The translations under genes were made by a program, and so were the position numbers. A stretch of 64,000 bases of DNA from Gelidibacter pelagius (GTDB lineage Bacteria > Bacteroidota > Bacteroidia > Flavobacteriales > Flavobacteriaceae): positions 62,001 to 126,000 of the forward strand of contig NZ_JAGEVG010000013.1 of assembly GCF_017581925.1 (NCBI RefSeq), in the 5' to 3' direction. The notes under the pieces are model-generated. The model searched no databases, was not told where the DNA came from, and saw only the letters and a list, made by a program, of their open reading frames with translations. Each line of letters begins with the position of its first letter. Positions within the stretch are counted from its first letter, which is position 1. Below are positions 1 to 8,056 of this stretch, one piece after another.

Positions 1-2
1 AA

Positions 3-581
3 CCAACCATGAGTACCGAACTATCCCAATTGGAAGAGCGGATCGCGAATTCAAAAACAGGGGCCATTACGTCCATTCAGGCAGTCTATGTTCCCGCAGA
101 TGATTTGACGGATCCTGCTGCTGTACATACGTTTTCCCATTTATCGGCCACGATAACCTTGTCTCGAAAAAGAGCGAGTGAAGGGATGTACCCAGCCATC
201 GATTTTCTGCAATCGGGTTCCAAAATGGCAACGCCACACATTATTGGGGAAAGACATTATAATATTGCACAAAAAATAAGGCAGACCTTGGCGGAGTATG
301 AAGAACTTAAAGATATTATCGCTATGTTAGGTTTGGAGCAACTCTCGTTAAATGATCAAAAAACAGTCAACCGTTCACGCCGACTTGAGCGTTTCTTGAC
401 GCAACCCTTTTTTACAACGGAGCAATTCACCCAATACAAAGGAAAAAACGTGAGTTTAAAAGATGCCTTGGATGGTTGTGAAAGAATTCTAAACGATGAA
501 TTCAATGACTATCCTGAAAGTGATTTTTATATGATTGGAACCATCGATGAAGTAAAAAAGAAAACTGCAGTTAACGTTTAG
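3..581 (+). CDS. atpD: N-type ATPase beta subunit, C-terminal part (cut by window edge)
   Basis: Catalytic beta subunit of an F1Fo ATPase; only about the last 192 codons are present because the frame runs off the left edge. The first visible residues (TMSTELSQLEERI) match the segment after the Walker B region of beta subunits (EMGQLQERI type). The end has the usual helical C-terminal domain (FLTQPFFTTEQFT, then an acidic DEFNDYPESDFY tail). It lies 4 bp before atpC, as first gene of an atpDCQRBEFAG-order operon, which is diagnostic of N-ATPases. Walker A and the promoter lie outside the window. Confidence 0.95.
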   Translation, partial: PTMSTELSQLEERIANSKTGAITSIQAVYVPADDLTDPAAVHTFSHLSATITLSRKRASEGMYPAIDFLQSGSKMATPHIIGERHYNIAQKIRQTLAEYEELKDIIAMLGLEQLSLNDQKTVNRSRRLERFLTQPFFTTEQFTQYKGKNVSLKDALDGCERILNDEFNDYPESDFYMIGTIDEVKKKTAVNV

Positions 582-585
582 ACCG

Positions 586-987
586 ATGAAAACGAATTTA
601 ATGCAACTTAAGATTCTACTTCCGTCTGGCGTTTTTGCCGATATAAAAAACGTGAAACGCATTGTGGTGGAAACAACGGATGGGTCTTATGGTATTTTAC
701 CCCGTAGACTGGATTGCACAGCTGCATTGGTGACTGGCATTTTAGTCTACGAAATTGACGATGAAGGAGAAAAATATATTGCGGTGAATGACGGCATATT
801 GATAAAAGCAGGATCGCAGGTGTCCATATCCGTGCGGCATGCCATTGGAAATGCGCCTTTAGGGAAACTTAGGGCCATGGTAGAAAAGGAAATGATTGAA
901 CTGGATGAACTGGAAATAAATGCCCGCAACGTAATGGCAAAGTTAGAAACTGGCTTTTTACGAAATTTCCAAAACTTGAGAAGATAA
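586..987 (+). CDS. atpC: N-type ATPase epsilon subunit
   Basis: Epsilon subunit of the central stalk, 133 residues. The N-terminal beta-sandwich shows the pattern LKILLPSGVF...VVETTDGSYGILPRR typical of AtpC, followed by the IAVNDGILIKAGSQVSISV stretch and a helical tail rich in Glu and Leu. It starts 4 bp after atpD and stops 2 bp before the GTG of atpQ, so the genes are tightly coupled. Its place directly after atpD and before atpQ/atpR separates it from the ordinary H+-ATP synthase, where atpC follows atpD at the end of the operon. Confidence 0.93.
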   Translation: MKTNLMQLKILLPSGVFADIKNVKRIVVETTDGSYGILPRRLDCTAALVTGILVYEIDDEGEKYIAVNDGILIKAGSQVSISVRHAIGNAPLGKLRAMVEKEMIELDELEINARNVMAKLETGFLRNFQNLRR

Positions 988-989
988 TT

Positions 990-1313
990 GTGAAAGAGGA
1001 AAAATTAAATAAGAACAGTTCTTTTGAGAAAGTGGTCGGCGACAAGGAAGAGCGAAAACTGCAGGCACAACGCGAAACAAAGAGCGTATGGTCTGGGTTG
1101 GGTTTATTTGGAATGATAGGATGGTCCATTGCAGTACCTACGATATTGGGAGCTGCCTTGGGGATTTGGCTCGATAAAAACTTTAAGGAAGATTTCTCTT
1201 GGACGCTTAGTCTTTTGGTAGCAGGATTGATGTTGGGATGTTTGATTGCGTGGAATTGGATTCAAAAAGAAAATAAGGAAATTCATAAAAAAAATAAAGA
1301 TGGAGATGAATGA
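990..1313 (+). CDS. atpQ: N-ATPase accessory membrane protein AtpQ (AtpI-like)
   Basis: Small membrane protein, 107 residues, GTG start 2 bp after atpC. A charged N-terminal ~35 residues is followed by two hydrophobic segments (about 37-60 and 68-90) with small-residue motifs (AVPTILGAALGIWLD) like AtpI proteins. AtpQ and AtpR occur only in N-ATPase operons and are proposed to form a membrane complex, perhaps for ion supply or ring assembly (family knowledge, not shown here). The stop codon overlaps the start of atpR. Confidence 0.85.
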   Translation: MKEEKLNKNSSFEKVVGDKEERKLQAQRETKSVWSGLGLFGMIGWSIAVPTILGAALGIWLDKNFKEDFSWTLSLLVAGLMLGCLIAWNWIQKENKEIHKKNKDGDE

Positions 1314-1620
1314 CATATTAAGCCTACTTCCTGCGGTGTTTGCAGGGATTTTATTGGGTGCTATATTTTTCGGGGGACTTTGGCTCACCGTAAATAAAGG
1401 TTTGGGCTCAAAAAGGGCGACCCTGATATTTTTGGGCAGTTTGATATTAAGAATGGCAATCATTCTGGTTGGATTTTATTTTGTAGCTGGGGATAGTTGG
1501 CAGAAAATGTTGGCATGCCTTGGTGGTTTTTTAATAGCGAGGATTGTGATTACAAACGTCACAAAAAAAATTAAGCAGACAAATCCAGTTTTCATAAAAA
1601 AAGTAAACGATGAGAATTAG
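1300..1620 (+). CDS. atpR: N-ATPase accessory membrane protein AtpR
   Basis: Three-segment membrane protein, 106 residues. The frame stays open upstream to 1246, but the natural start is ATG 1300 (or 1306), since the translation MEMNDILSLLPAVFAG begins like AtpR; earlier codons lie inside atpQ. Hydrophobic spans are at about 6-28, 40-62 and 67-85, with GLWLTVNKG and the SLILRM arginine segment between them. It overlaps atpQ by 14 bp and atpB by 11 bp, fitting translational coupling. Confidence 0.85.
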   Translation: MEMNDILSLLPAVFAGILLGAIFFGGLWLTVNKGLGSKRATLIFLGSLILRMAIILVGFYFVAGDSWQKMLACLGGFLIARIVITNVTKKIKQTNPVFIKKVNDEN

Positions 1621-2311
1621 TCCTGATCAAATGGTGTTTTGGGAATATGGGTTTATCAGTTTAAACCTTACTATTGTTACCACATGGGTATTGATGCTTC
1701 TGCTCGCCCTTGGTGCATGGCTGATTACCCGAAATTTAAAATCAGAAATTAAGACCTCTCGCTGGCAGAATGTTTTGGAGATGCTGGTCATTATGATTCG
1801 CGATCAAATAAAAGAAGTGGGATTGAAAAAGCCTGAAAAATATATTGGCTTTATCGGGACCTTATTCCTATTTATTGCCGTTTCAAATCTGTTGACCATA
1901 GTGCCTTGGTATGAGGCACCAACGGGTTCACTTTCTACCACAGCTGCACTGGCGATATCCGTATTTATTGCGGTTCCCGTATTTGGAATTGCCGATGGAG
2001 GCCTCAAGGGATACTTACGTTCTTATTTACAGCCAAACTTTATTATGCTCCCATTCAACATTATCAGTGAGATTTCACGAACTCTGGCATTAGCGGTCAG
2101 ATTGTTTGGAAACATCATGAGTGGCGGTTTGATTGCTACCGTGTTGATTTCTATAGTGCCATTCTTCTTTCCGATGATCATGAGCGCATTAGGCTTGTTG
2201 ACGGGAATGATACAGGCTTATATTTTTGCAATTTTGGCAACGGTGTATATTGCGGCGGCTACGCAGGATGAGAAGGGGATAGAGGGTAGAGAGGTAGAGG
2301 GTAGTGAATAG
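1610..2311 (+). CDS. atpB: N-type ATPase subunit a
   Basis: Membrane stator subunit a, 233 residues, forming the ion half-channels. The essential helix is clear: SRTLALAVRLFGNIMSGG with the conserved Arg at residue 164. A second conserved region, GMIQAYIFAILATVYIAAAT (about 199-218), follows. Start ATG 1610 overlaps the end of atpR. The last ~14 residues (DEKGIEGREVEGSE) are coded by a GGTAGA-type heptamer repeat that also contains the stop codon, so the tail looks like recent low-complexity extension. A 249-bp gap to atpE follows, unlike the rest of the operon. Confidence 0.93.
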   Translation: MRISPDQMVFWEYGFISLNLTIVTTWVLMLLLALGAWLITRNLKSEIKTSRWQNVLEMLVIMIRDQIKEVGLKKPEKYIGFIGTLFLFIAVSNLLTIVPWYEAPTGSLSTTAALAISVFIAVPVFGIADGGLKGYLRSYLQPNFIMLPFNIISEISRTLALAVRLFGNIMSGGLIATVLISIVPFFFPMIMSALGLLTGMIQAYIFAILATVYIAAATQDEKGIEGREVEGSE

Positions 2312-2320
2312 GCGGTAGAG
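2277..2320 (+). repeat. Heptamer repeat GGTAGAG type across the atpB stop codon
   Basis: About six degenerate 7-8 bp units of the RGGTAGA pattern run from inside atpB across its stop codon (2309-2311) into the spacer. The unit length is not a multiple of three, so a change in copy number would alter the C-terminus of AtpB. Confidence 0.6.
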
Positions 2321-2490
2321 AAAAAATGAGGATTATGAGTGATAACGATTAATGGTTGAAGATTGTAGATTTTTGAACAACGGTCAACTTCTAATCAGGG
2401 ATGTTCAGATAGAAAATAGAGGCGATTTTAACAGTTTTCGGTTATAAAATTGTTAAAAAAAGTCAACTTTCTTCAGGCATGCTCAAACCG

Positions 2491-2539
2491 ACAACAGACA
2501 ACCGACAACAGATAACTGACAACAGACAACAGACAACAG
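2491..2539 (+). repeat. Tandem heptamer repeat ACAACAG x7
   Basis: Seven consecutive 7-bp units: five exact ACAACAG and two variants (ACAACCG, ATAACTG). They lie 22-70 bp before the atpE start within the N-ATPase operon. Similar AC-rich heptamer tracts are found between genes of Bacteroidetes; this unit differs from the one at 47455-47496. Confidence 0.85.
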
Positions 2540-2560
2540 AAAAACTTAAATTTATAAAAC

Positions 2561-2827
2561 ATGGATAACGTAACAATCATCGCAGTGGCATCAATAATCA
2601 CTGCAGGAATTACAACAGGAATTGGCAGTATGATGCCTGCATTAGGTGAGGGAAGAGCGGTTTCAAAAGCATTGGAATCTATTGCGCAACAGCCCGATGC
2701 GGCACCAACAATTACCAGAACCTTATTTGTGGGTTTGGCAATGATTGAATCGACAGCTATTTATTGTTTTGTGCTTTCGATGATCCTCATTTTTGCGAAT
2801 CCATTTTGGAATCATTTTATAGCGTAA
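2561..2827 (+). CDS. atpE: N-type ATPase subunit c (rotor ring, Na+ site-like)
   Basis: Two-helix ring subunit, 88 residues, with the polar loop AQQPDAAPT near residues 42-50. Compared with the Na+-binding c subunit of Ilyobacter tartaricus (offset of two residues), it keeps Glu63, Ser64, Thr65 and Tyr68 in the motif MIESTAIY, the known Na+ ligands. At the position of Gln32 it has Glu30 (LGEGRAV), giving two carboxylates at the site. This supports Na+ or mixed Na+/H+ transport; which ion is used cannot be read with certainty. It is preceded by the heptamer repeat and followed by atpF after 7 bp. Confidence 0.93.
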   Translation: MDNVTIIAVASIITAGITTGIGSMMPALGEGRAVSKALESIAQQPDAAPTITRTLFVGLAMIESTAIYCFVLSMILIFANPFWNHFIA

Positions 2828-2834
2828 TTATTTT

Positions 2835-3605
2835 ATGGAAATCAACTGGTTTACAGTAATAGCACAAATAGTCAATTTTCTCATTTTGGTCTGGCTTTTA
2901 AAACGGTTTTTGTACAAGCCGGTATTAGACGCTATTGATGCAAGGGAAAAGAAGATTGCTTCGCAACTTGAGGACGCTGCCACGAAAAAAGCAGAAGCCA
3001 AAAGAGATAAAGATCTATTCCGTCAAAAAAATGAAGCTTTTGATAAAGAACGTGTCGCAAAAATGAATGCAGTCCACGAACAGATCGATTCTGAAAAGCA
3101 ACGTCTATTGGAAGACGTGAGAAAGGAATCTACTGTACTGCGTTCAAAATTCGAGCAGTCGCTCAAGCAACAAGAACAAGAAATAGTAGATCGGCTTAAG
3201 AAAAAAACCAAGGATGCCGTTTTTGACATTGCGAAAAAAACACTTTCGGATCTTGCGGATGTCAGTCTTGAGCAACAAGTGGTCACTGTATTTATCGAAA
3301 AAATAAGGAATTTGGATGGGGCGTCTAAAACAAAATTTATAGACGCACTCAAAGATAACGAAGGTCCCATTACCATAAAAAGTGTGTTTGATTTATCGGA
3401 TAGTTCAAAACAGGAACTCGAAAAAGCGATGGAAAAAATCACCGAAAAACAAAATGATTTCCGATATGAATTGGAACCGGAATTGGTAAGTGGAATCAAA
3501 ATTGAAACGGCAAGTTACCAATTGTCATGGACTATTGATTCCTATCTCGAAGCCTTAAAAAAGGAGAGTATCATCACAAAGGAGAAAGAAAATGCGATCG
3601 ACTGA
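2835..3605 (+). CDS. atpF: N-type ATPase subunit b with delta-like C-terminal part
   Basis: Peripheral stalk subunit, 256 residues, well above the ~160 of ordinary b subunits. One N-terminal membrane helix (about 5-27, VIAQIVNFLILVWLLKRFLY) leads into a long charged coiled coil (about 30-135). The C-terminal ~110 residues end in the pattern YELEPELVSGIKIE...SYQLSWTIDSYLEALKKE, which resembles the end of delta/OSCP subunits (DPxLIGGxxIxxGxxxxDxSI). N-ATPase operons lack atpH, so this tail may do the job of delta (inference). The gene overlaps atpA by 14 bp. Confidence 0.9.
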   Translation: MEINWFTVIAQIVNFLILVWLLKRFLYKPVLDAIDAREKKIASQLEDAATKKAEAKRDKDLFRQKNEAFDKERVAKMNAVHEQIDSEKQRLLEDVRKESTVLRSKFEQSLKQQEQEIVDRLKKKTKDAVFDIAKKTLSDLADVSLEQQVVTVFIEKIRNLDGASKTKFIDALKDNEGPITIKSVFDLSDSSKQELEKAMEKITEKQNDFRYELEPELVSGIKIETASYQLSWTIDSYLEALKKESIITKEKENAID

Positions 3606-5130
3606 TTTAGACCAAATATTAGAGGATACCTTTCTGGAGATAAGCGACAGCAAGCAAAATTATGATCCCACGATTCAATTTCGTGAAATGGGAGTCGTAA
3701 AGAATGTTTCTGCGGGGATTGCCACCGTAACCGGTTTGCCGGGAACAGGTTTTGAGGAACTATTGGAGTTTCCCAACAATTTGTACGGTATGGCCTTTAA
3801 TCTGGATGAAGATGAAATAGGCGTGGTACTTTTGGGAAGGAATGATCAACTCCAAGCAGGTGACCCTGTTTTAAGGACCCATCGGGTTGCTGACATTCCT
3901 GTGGGCGACGGTCTTATTGGTAGGGTTGTGGATTCGCTCGGGAATCCGATGGATGATAAAGGTCCCATTTCGTTTCAACGCCGATATCCTATTGAACGGC
4001 CTGCGCCACCTATTATGAGTCGCGAAGCTGTCAATGCGCCTTTGCAAACTGGCATTAAAGTTATCGATGCGATTATTCCCATTGGGCGTGGACAACGTGA
4101 ATTGATTCTTGGAGATCGACAAACGGGGAAAACCTCTATTGCCATCGATACCATTCTCAATCAGCACGATAAAAATGTGTTATGCGTCTACTGTGCTATC
4201 GGGCAACGTACGGCAGCGGTTGCCACAGTGATTTCTGAACTTCAGGAGAAAGGCGCCATGGATTACACGGTGGTCGTATTTTCGGAAGGTAACAGTTCGC
4301 CTGGGCTTCAATATTTAACGCCGTATGCGGCTACAAGTATTGCTGAGTACTTTATGGAACAGGGACGCGACGTTTTGATTGTCTATGACGATTTGACCAA
4401 GCACGCGCGTGCGTATCGCGAATTGTCACTTTTACTGCGTCGACCACCCGGCAGAGAAGCATTTCCCGGTGATATTTTTTATATCCATTCCAGACTTCTG
4501 GAACGGTCAACCCATCTCAATGAAGCTAATGGGGGTGGATCCTTGACGGCTTTACCCATTATCGAAACACAAGCTCAGGATATCTCGGCCTATATCCCCA
4601 CAAACATTATTTCCATTACAGATGGCCAGATCTATCTCTCGCCAAAACTGTTCGAATTGGGTTTACTTCCAGCGGTAGATATCGGAAAATCGGTTTCTCG
4701 GGTAGGAGGCAAGGCACAGTTAAGAGCGTATCGGAAAATTGCGGGTAATTTGAAACTTGCCTATGCGCAATCAGAGGAATTGGAAACATTTTCACGCTTT
4801 GGAACCCGTTTGGACGCGGATACCCAAAAAATGATTGAACGAGGAAAAAGAATTCGGATGATTTTCAAACAGCCTGAAATGGAGCCTGTTTCGGTACCAG
4901 AGCAACTCTTGGTATTGATGGCGCTCATCCATGGTGTTTTTGACACGGTTCCTTTGGATAAAATCACAAAGGCAGAAGATCTGATTAAAAAGAAATCATC
5001 CCAATTACCTGATGCGGTGTTGCGACGCATCTTTTCCTCAGAATCCTTGAACGAGGCCGATGAAGCTGTTATTGTGTCCTTGGCAAAAGATGCCATCATC
5101 AACATTCCTGAACTCGAGAATCATGAGTGA
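3592..5130 (+). CDS. atpA: N-type ATPase alpha subunit
   Basis: Non-catalytic nucleotide-binding alpha subunit, 512 residues, full family length. The N-terminal barrel contains REMGVVKNVSAGIATVTGLP; the P-loop GDRQTGKT is at about 174-181; VGKSVSRVGG-type sequence (IGKSVSRVGGKAQ, about 364-376) marks the alpha signature. Start ATG 3592 lies within the end of atpF, and its stop overlaps the start of atpG by 8 bp, so the three genes are translationally linked. Confidence 0.96.
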   Translation: MRSTDLDQILEDTFLEISDSKQNYDPTIQFREMGVVKNVSAGIATVTGLPGTGFEELLEFPNNLYGMAFNLDEDEIGVVLLGRNDQLQAGDPVLRTHRVADIPVGDGLIGRVVDSLGNPMDDKGPISFQRRYPIERPAPPIMSREAVNAPLQTGIKVIDAIIPIGRGQRELILGDRQTGKTSIAIDTILNQHDKNVLCVYCAIGQRTAAVATVISELQEKGAMDYTVVVFSEGNSSPGLQYLTPYAATSIAEYFMEQGRDVLIVYDDLTKHARAYRELSLLLRRPPGREAFPGDIFYIHSRLLERSTHLNEANGGGSLTALPIIETQAQDISAYIPTNIISITDGQIYLSPKLFELGLLPAVDIGKSVSRVGGKAQLRAYRKIAGNLKLAYAQSEELETFSRFGTRLDADTQKMIERGKRIRMIFKQPEMEPVSVPEQLLVLMALIHGVFDTVPLDKITKAEDLIKKKSSQLPDAVLRRIFSSESLNEADEAVIVSLAKDAIINIPELENHE

Positions 5131-6004
5131 TACTTTAATCAATCTCCAAAGAAGACAGCAAAGTGCGGGCGATATGGGATCTGTGGTTAGAACGATGAAG
5201 GCTATGGCCACGTCCAATATCACCCAATACGAGATGTCCGTACAATCTTTACAGGATTATTACCGCACCATTTCCCTTGGAATCCATGCCTGTTTCAAAA
5301 AGGAAAGGATTTCGTTGATCGCAGATCATCACGATAAGAAAAACTCAAAATCCGTGGCCATCATCTTTGGATCCGACCAGGGATTGGTGGGACGGTTCAA
5401 CGATACCATAAGTTCCTATGCACAAGACATCATCAAAGAACTTCCCGGAGAGACGGAAATTTGGGTCGTTGGCGAAAGAGTTTATGCCTTGCTTTTGGAT
5501 GGAAAATTCTCACCTACAAAACGTTTTACGGTTCCTAATTCTGTAACTGCGATCACCCCTTTGGTCAACGAAATTCTAATTAAAAGTGAAGCCTACCGAC
5601 AGAAAGATCAGTTTTATAATTTTTATATTTTTCACAACAGGCCAACGGATGGCGCCAATTATCGACCAGAAAGCCAACAATTGTTTCCGCCAGATAAGAA
5701 ATGGGAAGAGGACATAGCAACTATGGAATGGCCGTCGCAAAATGTGCCACAAGTGATTGGCGGCACTGAAAGTACTTTACGTACGCTGATTAGGGAATAT
5801 CTCTTTGTTTCCTTGTACAAGGCCAGTGCAGAATCTTTGGCTGCAGAAAACGCCAGCAGACTCGAAGCCATGGAGCGCGCAGAAAAAAACATTGATGAAA
5901 TGTTGGAGGATTTGAAACGCGGTTACAATCGCCTGAGACAAAGCACCATCGATGAAGAACTTTTTGATGTGATTGCAGGATTTGAGGCACTAAAGGGAAA
6001 GTGA
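5123..6004 (+). CDS. atpG: N-type ATPase gamma subunit
   Basis: Central rotor shaft subunit, 293 residues. The frame is open from 5060, but the natural start is ATG 5123 (MSDTLINLQRRQQSAGDM), which overlaps the atpA stop by 8 bp; the earlier codons are a shadow of atpA. The N-terminal helix has VVRTMKAMATSNI and the C-terminal helix has ENASRLEAMERAEKNIDE, both gamma hallmarks. It closes the operon and is followed 100 bp later by a hairpin terminator. Confidence 0.94.
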   Translation: MSDTLINLQRRQQSAGDMGSVVRTMKAMATSNITQYEMSVQSLQDYYRTISLGIHACFKKERISLIADHHDKKNSKSVAIIFGSDQGLVGRFNDTISSYAQDIIKELPGETEIWVVGERVYALLLDGKFSPTKRFTVPNSVTAITPLVNEILIKSEAYRQKDQFYNFYIFHNRPTDGANYRPESQQLFPPDKKWEEDIATMEWPSQNVPQVIGGTESTLRTLIREYLFVSLYKASAESLAAENASRLEAMERAEKNIDEMLEDLKRGYNRLRQSTIDEELFDVIAGFEALKGK

Positions 6005-6103
6005 TGTGAGACAAATAATTGGTCGTGTCTGCTTAATGTATGATGGTTATATATTTGAATATTAGAGCAATCTTGTCACATTTCCACCAAATCATAAATA
6101 TAA

Positions 6104-6140
6104 CTGAAAAGGCCTTTGAAGTTTTCAAAGACCTTTTCAG
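6104..6140 (+). terminator. Rho-independent terminator of the N-ATPase operon
   Basis: The arm CTGAAAAGG-C-CTTTGAA pairs with TTTCAAAG-A-CCTTTTCAG, with one mismatch in a stem of about 17 bp and a minimal loop, followed by a TTTATAATAA run. It lies 100 bp after the atpG stop. In the other direction it could also end the minus-strand gene at 6217-6528. Confidence 0.8.
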
Positions 6141-6216
6141 TTTATAATAATTGCTAAGCTTAATATGTTTTTCATCTCAGTTTTACGTTATTGGAGATCA
6201 CGAAGTTTCAATTAAA

Positions 6217-6528
6217 CTAAAAGTCTATTGTAGGCCCAGCATAAGGAACCATTCCAACTGGTCGGTGTGTGAGCTCCGCTCTTCTAGCTTCCAACTTGCT
6301 TTGAACTTCAATTTTTTCAGCTTCCATTCTTCTCGCTGCATCTCTAATATACTGTTCGGTTTGCTCACGAATGGTGGTTTTTAATTCTTGTTCTTGCTGT
6401 TGTTGATAAACTCTTAGATTCCTTTGGTTTTCCTCTGAGTTTATCTTTTTAAGATTAAAATCTTCTTGAGCAGACATCCCCATGATAGAAAATGTTGCAA
6501 TTGATAGGCAAATAAAAATACGTTTCAT
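6217..6528 (-). CDS. Small secreted coiled-coil protein, function unknown
   Basis: A 103-residue protein not recognised as a named family. Residues 1-20 are a clear signal peptide (MKRIFICLSIATFSIMGMSAQ, likely cut after SAQ or MSA). The rest is one charged, Gln/Glu/Arg-rich helix (about 35-90, with QQQQEQE and EAEKIEVQSKLEARRAEL), likely a periplasmic coiled coil. The C-terminus ends PVGMVPYAGPTIDF. It stands alone; a TGAC-TTGG-GTCA palindrome lies ~118 bp upstream of its start. Confidence 0.65.
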   Translation of the reverse strand: MKRIFICLSIATFSIMGMSAQEDFNLKKINSEENQRNLRVYQQQQEQELKTTIREQTEQYIRDAARRMEAEKIEVQSKLEARRAELTHRPVGMVPYAGPTIDF

Positions 6529-6915
6529 AATAAATAATTTTTAAGGTTAATAATTTTTGGAACACATCTAATCATATAAATAAACATCTTGGCTATTAAT
6601 GTTCCAATCTGCATTCAATATACGTGATAATTAGAGTGTTAGCAATGACTTGGGTCAGTTATATTGTTTTGTAATGTCAATTGAGATGACTCATGGTTGG
6701 AAGTAATGGGAAAGCCTGAAAAGACATATTTGCCAAATAAAACTTAGGAAGTGATGGTTGAGAGCAGAATCTGAGTGATAATTCTGGCCATTAGGAGGTA
6801 AGTGTGAAAAACTAAAAAAAACCAGATAGGTTAGATCAGAAGTGACCTTATGATTCTTTTTCCTACTTGGTTTAGTATGAATGCCTTTTTATTGAATCGT
6901 TAAGTGGTTATAAAG
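6529..6915. other. Non-coding gap with one short palindrome
   Basis: AT-rich spacer between two minus-strand genes. No ORF or RNA was recognised. The only structured element is TGAC-TTGG-GTCA at 6646-6657 (listed separately). The stretch should hold the promoter of the 6217-6528 gene near its left end. Confidence 0.5.
6646..6657. promoter_or_regulatory. Candidate Crp/Fnr-type operator TGAC-N4-GTCA
   Basis: Perfect 4+4 palindrome with a 4-bp spacer, the geometry of Fnr boxes. It resembles the site at 11439-11452 upstream of the YtxH gene. It is ~118 bp before the start of the minus-strand secreted-protein gene, rather far for direct activation. Confidence 0.3.
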
Positions 6916-7776
6916 CTAAAGATGGAATTTACCATAATTTTTGGCGTTAAAACTTATTAAAGGAATTTTACCGTAGGACTTCATTTTTTTCAGAAGATTT
7001 CGGTAAAATAGATCCGCAGCTAAGCTCGTGTTTTCGCGCTCAAGCATTCCGATGATATCTGCATTGTTTTTTTCGGAATATCTTTTCAGTTCCGTGAAAA
7101 TATCATCCGAATATAAAACATCTAACTCAACGTTGGCATATTTCACATGTTTATCAATCTTTTCTTTTCTTAGTGTTTGCTCTACGTCACATACGGTTTT
7201 TTCCAATGGGCAAATATGCACTATTTTGATTTTCGCTTCAAGCGGCTTGGCGATTGTTGCCAATTTACAAAGAGCATCAAGATCTTCTTGTTGAAAATCT
7301 GAAGCATAGACAATGGTTTTTATCGGACTATAATGTGCGTCTTCAGGAATTGTTAAGACAGGATAAGGTGCTTTTTCGACAAGACCTCTTGCCGTACTTC
7401 CCATAATCAATCGTCGTAATTTGCTTGTACTATTCAGCCCAGTGACGATCAATAGCGATTGGATCTTTTCGGCTTTGGATACTATGCCATCTACCGATGA
7501 CTTATCCTGAATCGCTTCAACCGAAATATTCAACGTTTCTAAGTCACCTCCTAAATGTTCAATGCAAAAGGCCTCAAGTTTGTCATTATGCTTCTTGAAA
7601 GTATCCTGTTCGCGATTTGGGAAAGGTATTCTCGCTCTGGCTTGCATAGCCGAGGGACTTTCAAATACGTGAACTACCCATAATTTGGCGTTTAGGCCCA
7701 AACTCATCTGATAGGCATATTTTAAGGCAGCGACGGAGCTTTCTGAATAATCGGTGGCGTATAAAATTGATTTCAT
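6916..7776 (-). CDS. Universal stress protein with two UspA domains
   Basis: Cytoplasmic stress protein, 286 residues, two Usp folds in tandem (about 1-145 and 150-280). Domain 1 opens MKSILYATDYSESSVAALKYA and ends with an ATP-type loop (VTGLNST...MGSTARGLVEKAPYPVLTIP). Domain 2 begins KTIVYASDFQ but lacks a clear glycine-rich nucleotide loop, common in tandem Usp proteins. In other bacteria such proteins answer to low oxygen, energy shortage or other stress. A Fnr-like palindrome (7832-7845) lies 56 bp upstream of the start codon, which suggests control by the RR-Crp regulator nearby (inference). Confidence 0.92.
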   Translation of the reverse strand: MKSILYATDYSESSVAALKYAYQMSLGLNAKLWVVHVFESPSAMQARARIPFPNREQDTFKKHNDKLEAFCIEHLGGDLETLNISVEAIQDKSSVDGIVSKAEKIQSLLIVTGLNSTSKLRRLIMGSTARGLVEKAPYPVLTIPEDAHYSPIKTIVYASDFQQEDLDALCKLATIAKPLEAKIKIVHICPLEKTVCDVEQTLRKEKIDKHVKYANVELDVLYSDDIFTELKRYSEKNNADIIGMLERENTSLAADLFYRNLLKKMKSYGKIPLISFNAKNYGKFHL

Positions 7777-7831
7777 TGTACCTATAGTTTTAATTAAAAA
7801 TCAAATTTATGAAACGAATCATCAAAAAGAA

Positions 7832-7845
7832 ATGATATTCATCAT
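7832..7845. promoter_or_regulatory. Candidate Fnr-like operator ATGAT-N4-ATCAT
   Basis: Perfect 5+5 palindrome with the 4-bp spacer of Fnr boxes (TTGAT-N4-ATCAA type), in the divergent spacer between the universal stress gene (start 7776, minus) and the oxidoreductase gene (start 8057, plus). It is well placed for the stress gene. Confidence 0.35.
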
Positions 7846-8056
7846 CTTGACTTTTAATTATTTAATTAGCATTAACGCCTTCCACACTTTGATGCGATTT
7901 TTATTATGGCGTGACATTGAATTTCACGCGTGTTATTTTCTAAAAATTGGAAGTCTAAAGTTTTTCTATTGTCGTTTTTTACTAGTAAATTCCATGTTTC
8001 TTATTGAAAATACTTTAAAACAACAGGCTTTTGGTCTCAAAACAAAAAAGATAAAT

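Noticed and set aside
2491-2539. CRISPR-like array
   Set aside because: Units are 7 bp with no spacers, so this is a simple tandem repeat.
7754-8056. N-terminal extension of the oxidoreductase frame
   Set aside because: The frame is open, but the codons give an AT-driven hydrophobic/aromatic string and the Rossmann strand begins just after ATG 8057; the stretch also holds a palindrome and must carry the promoters.
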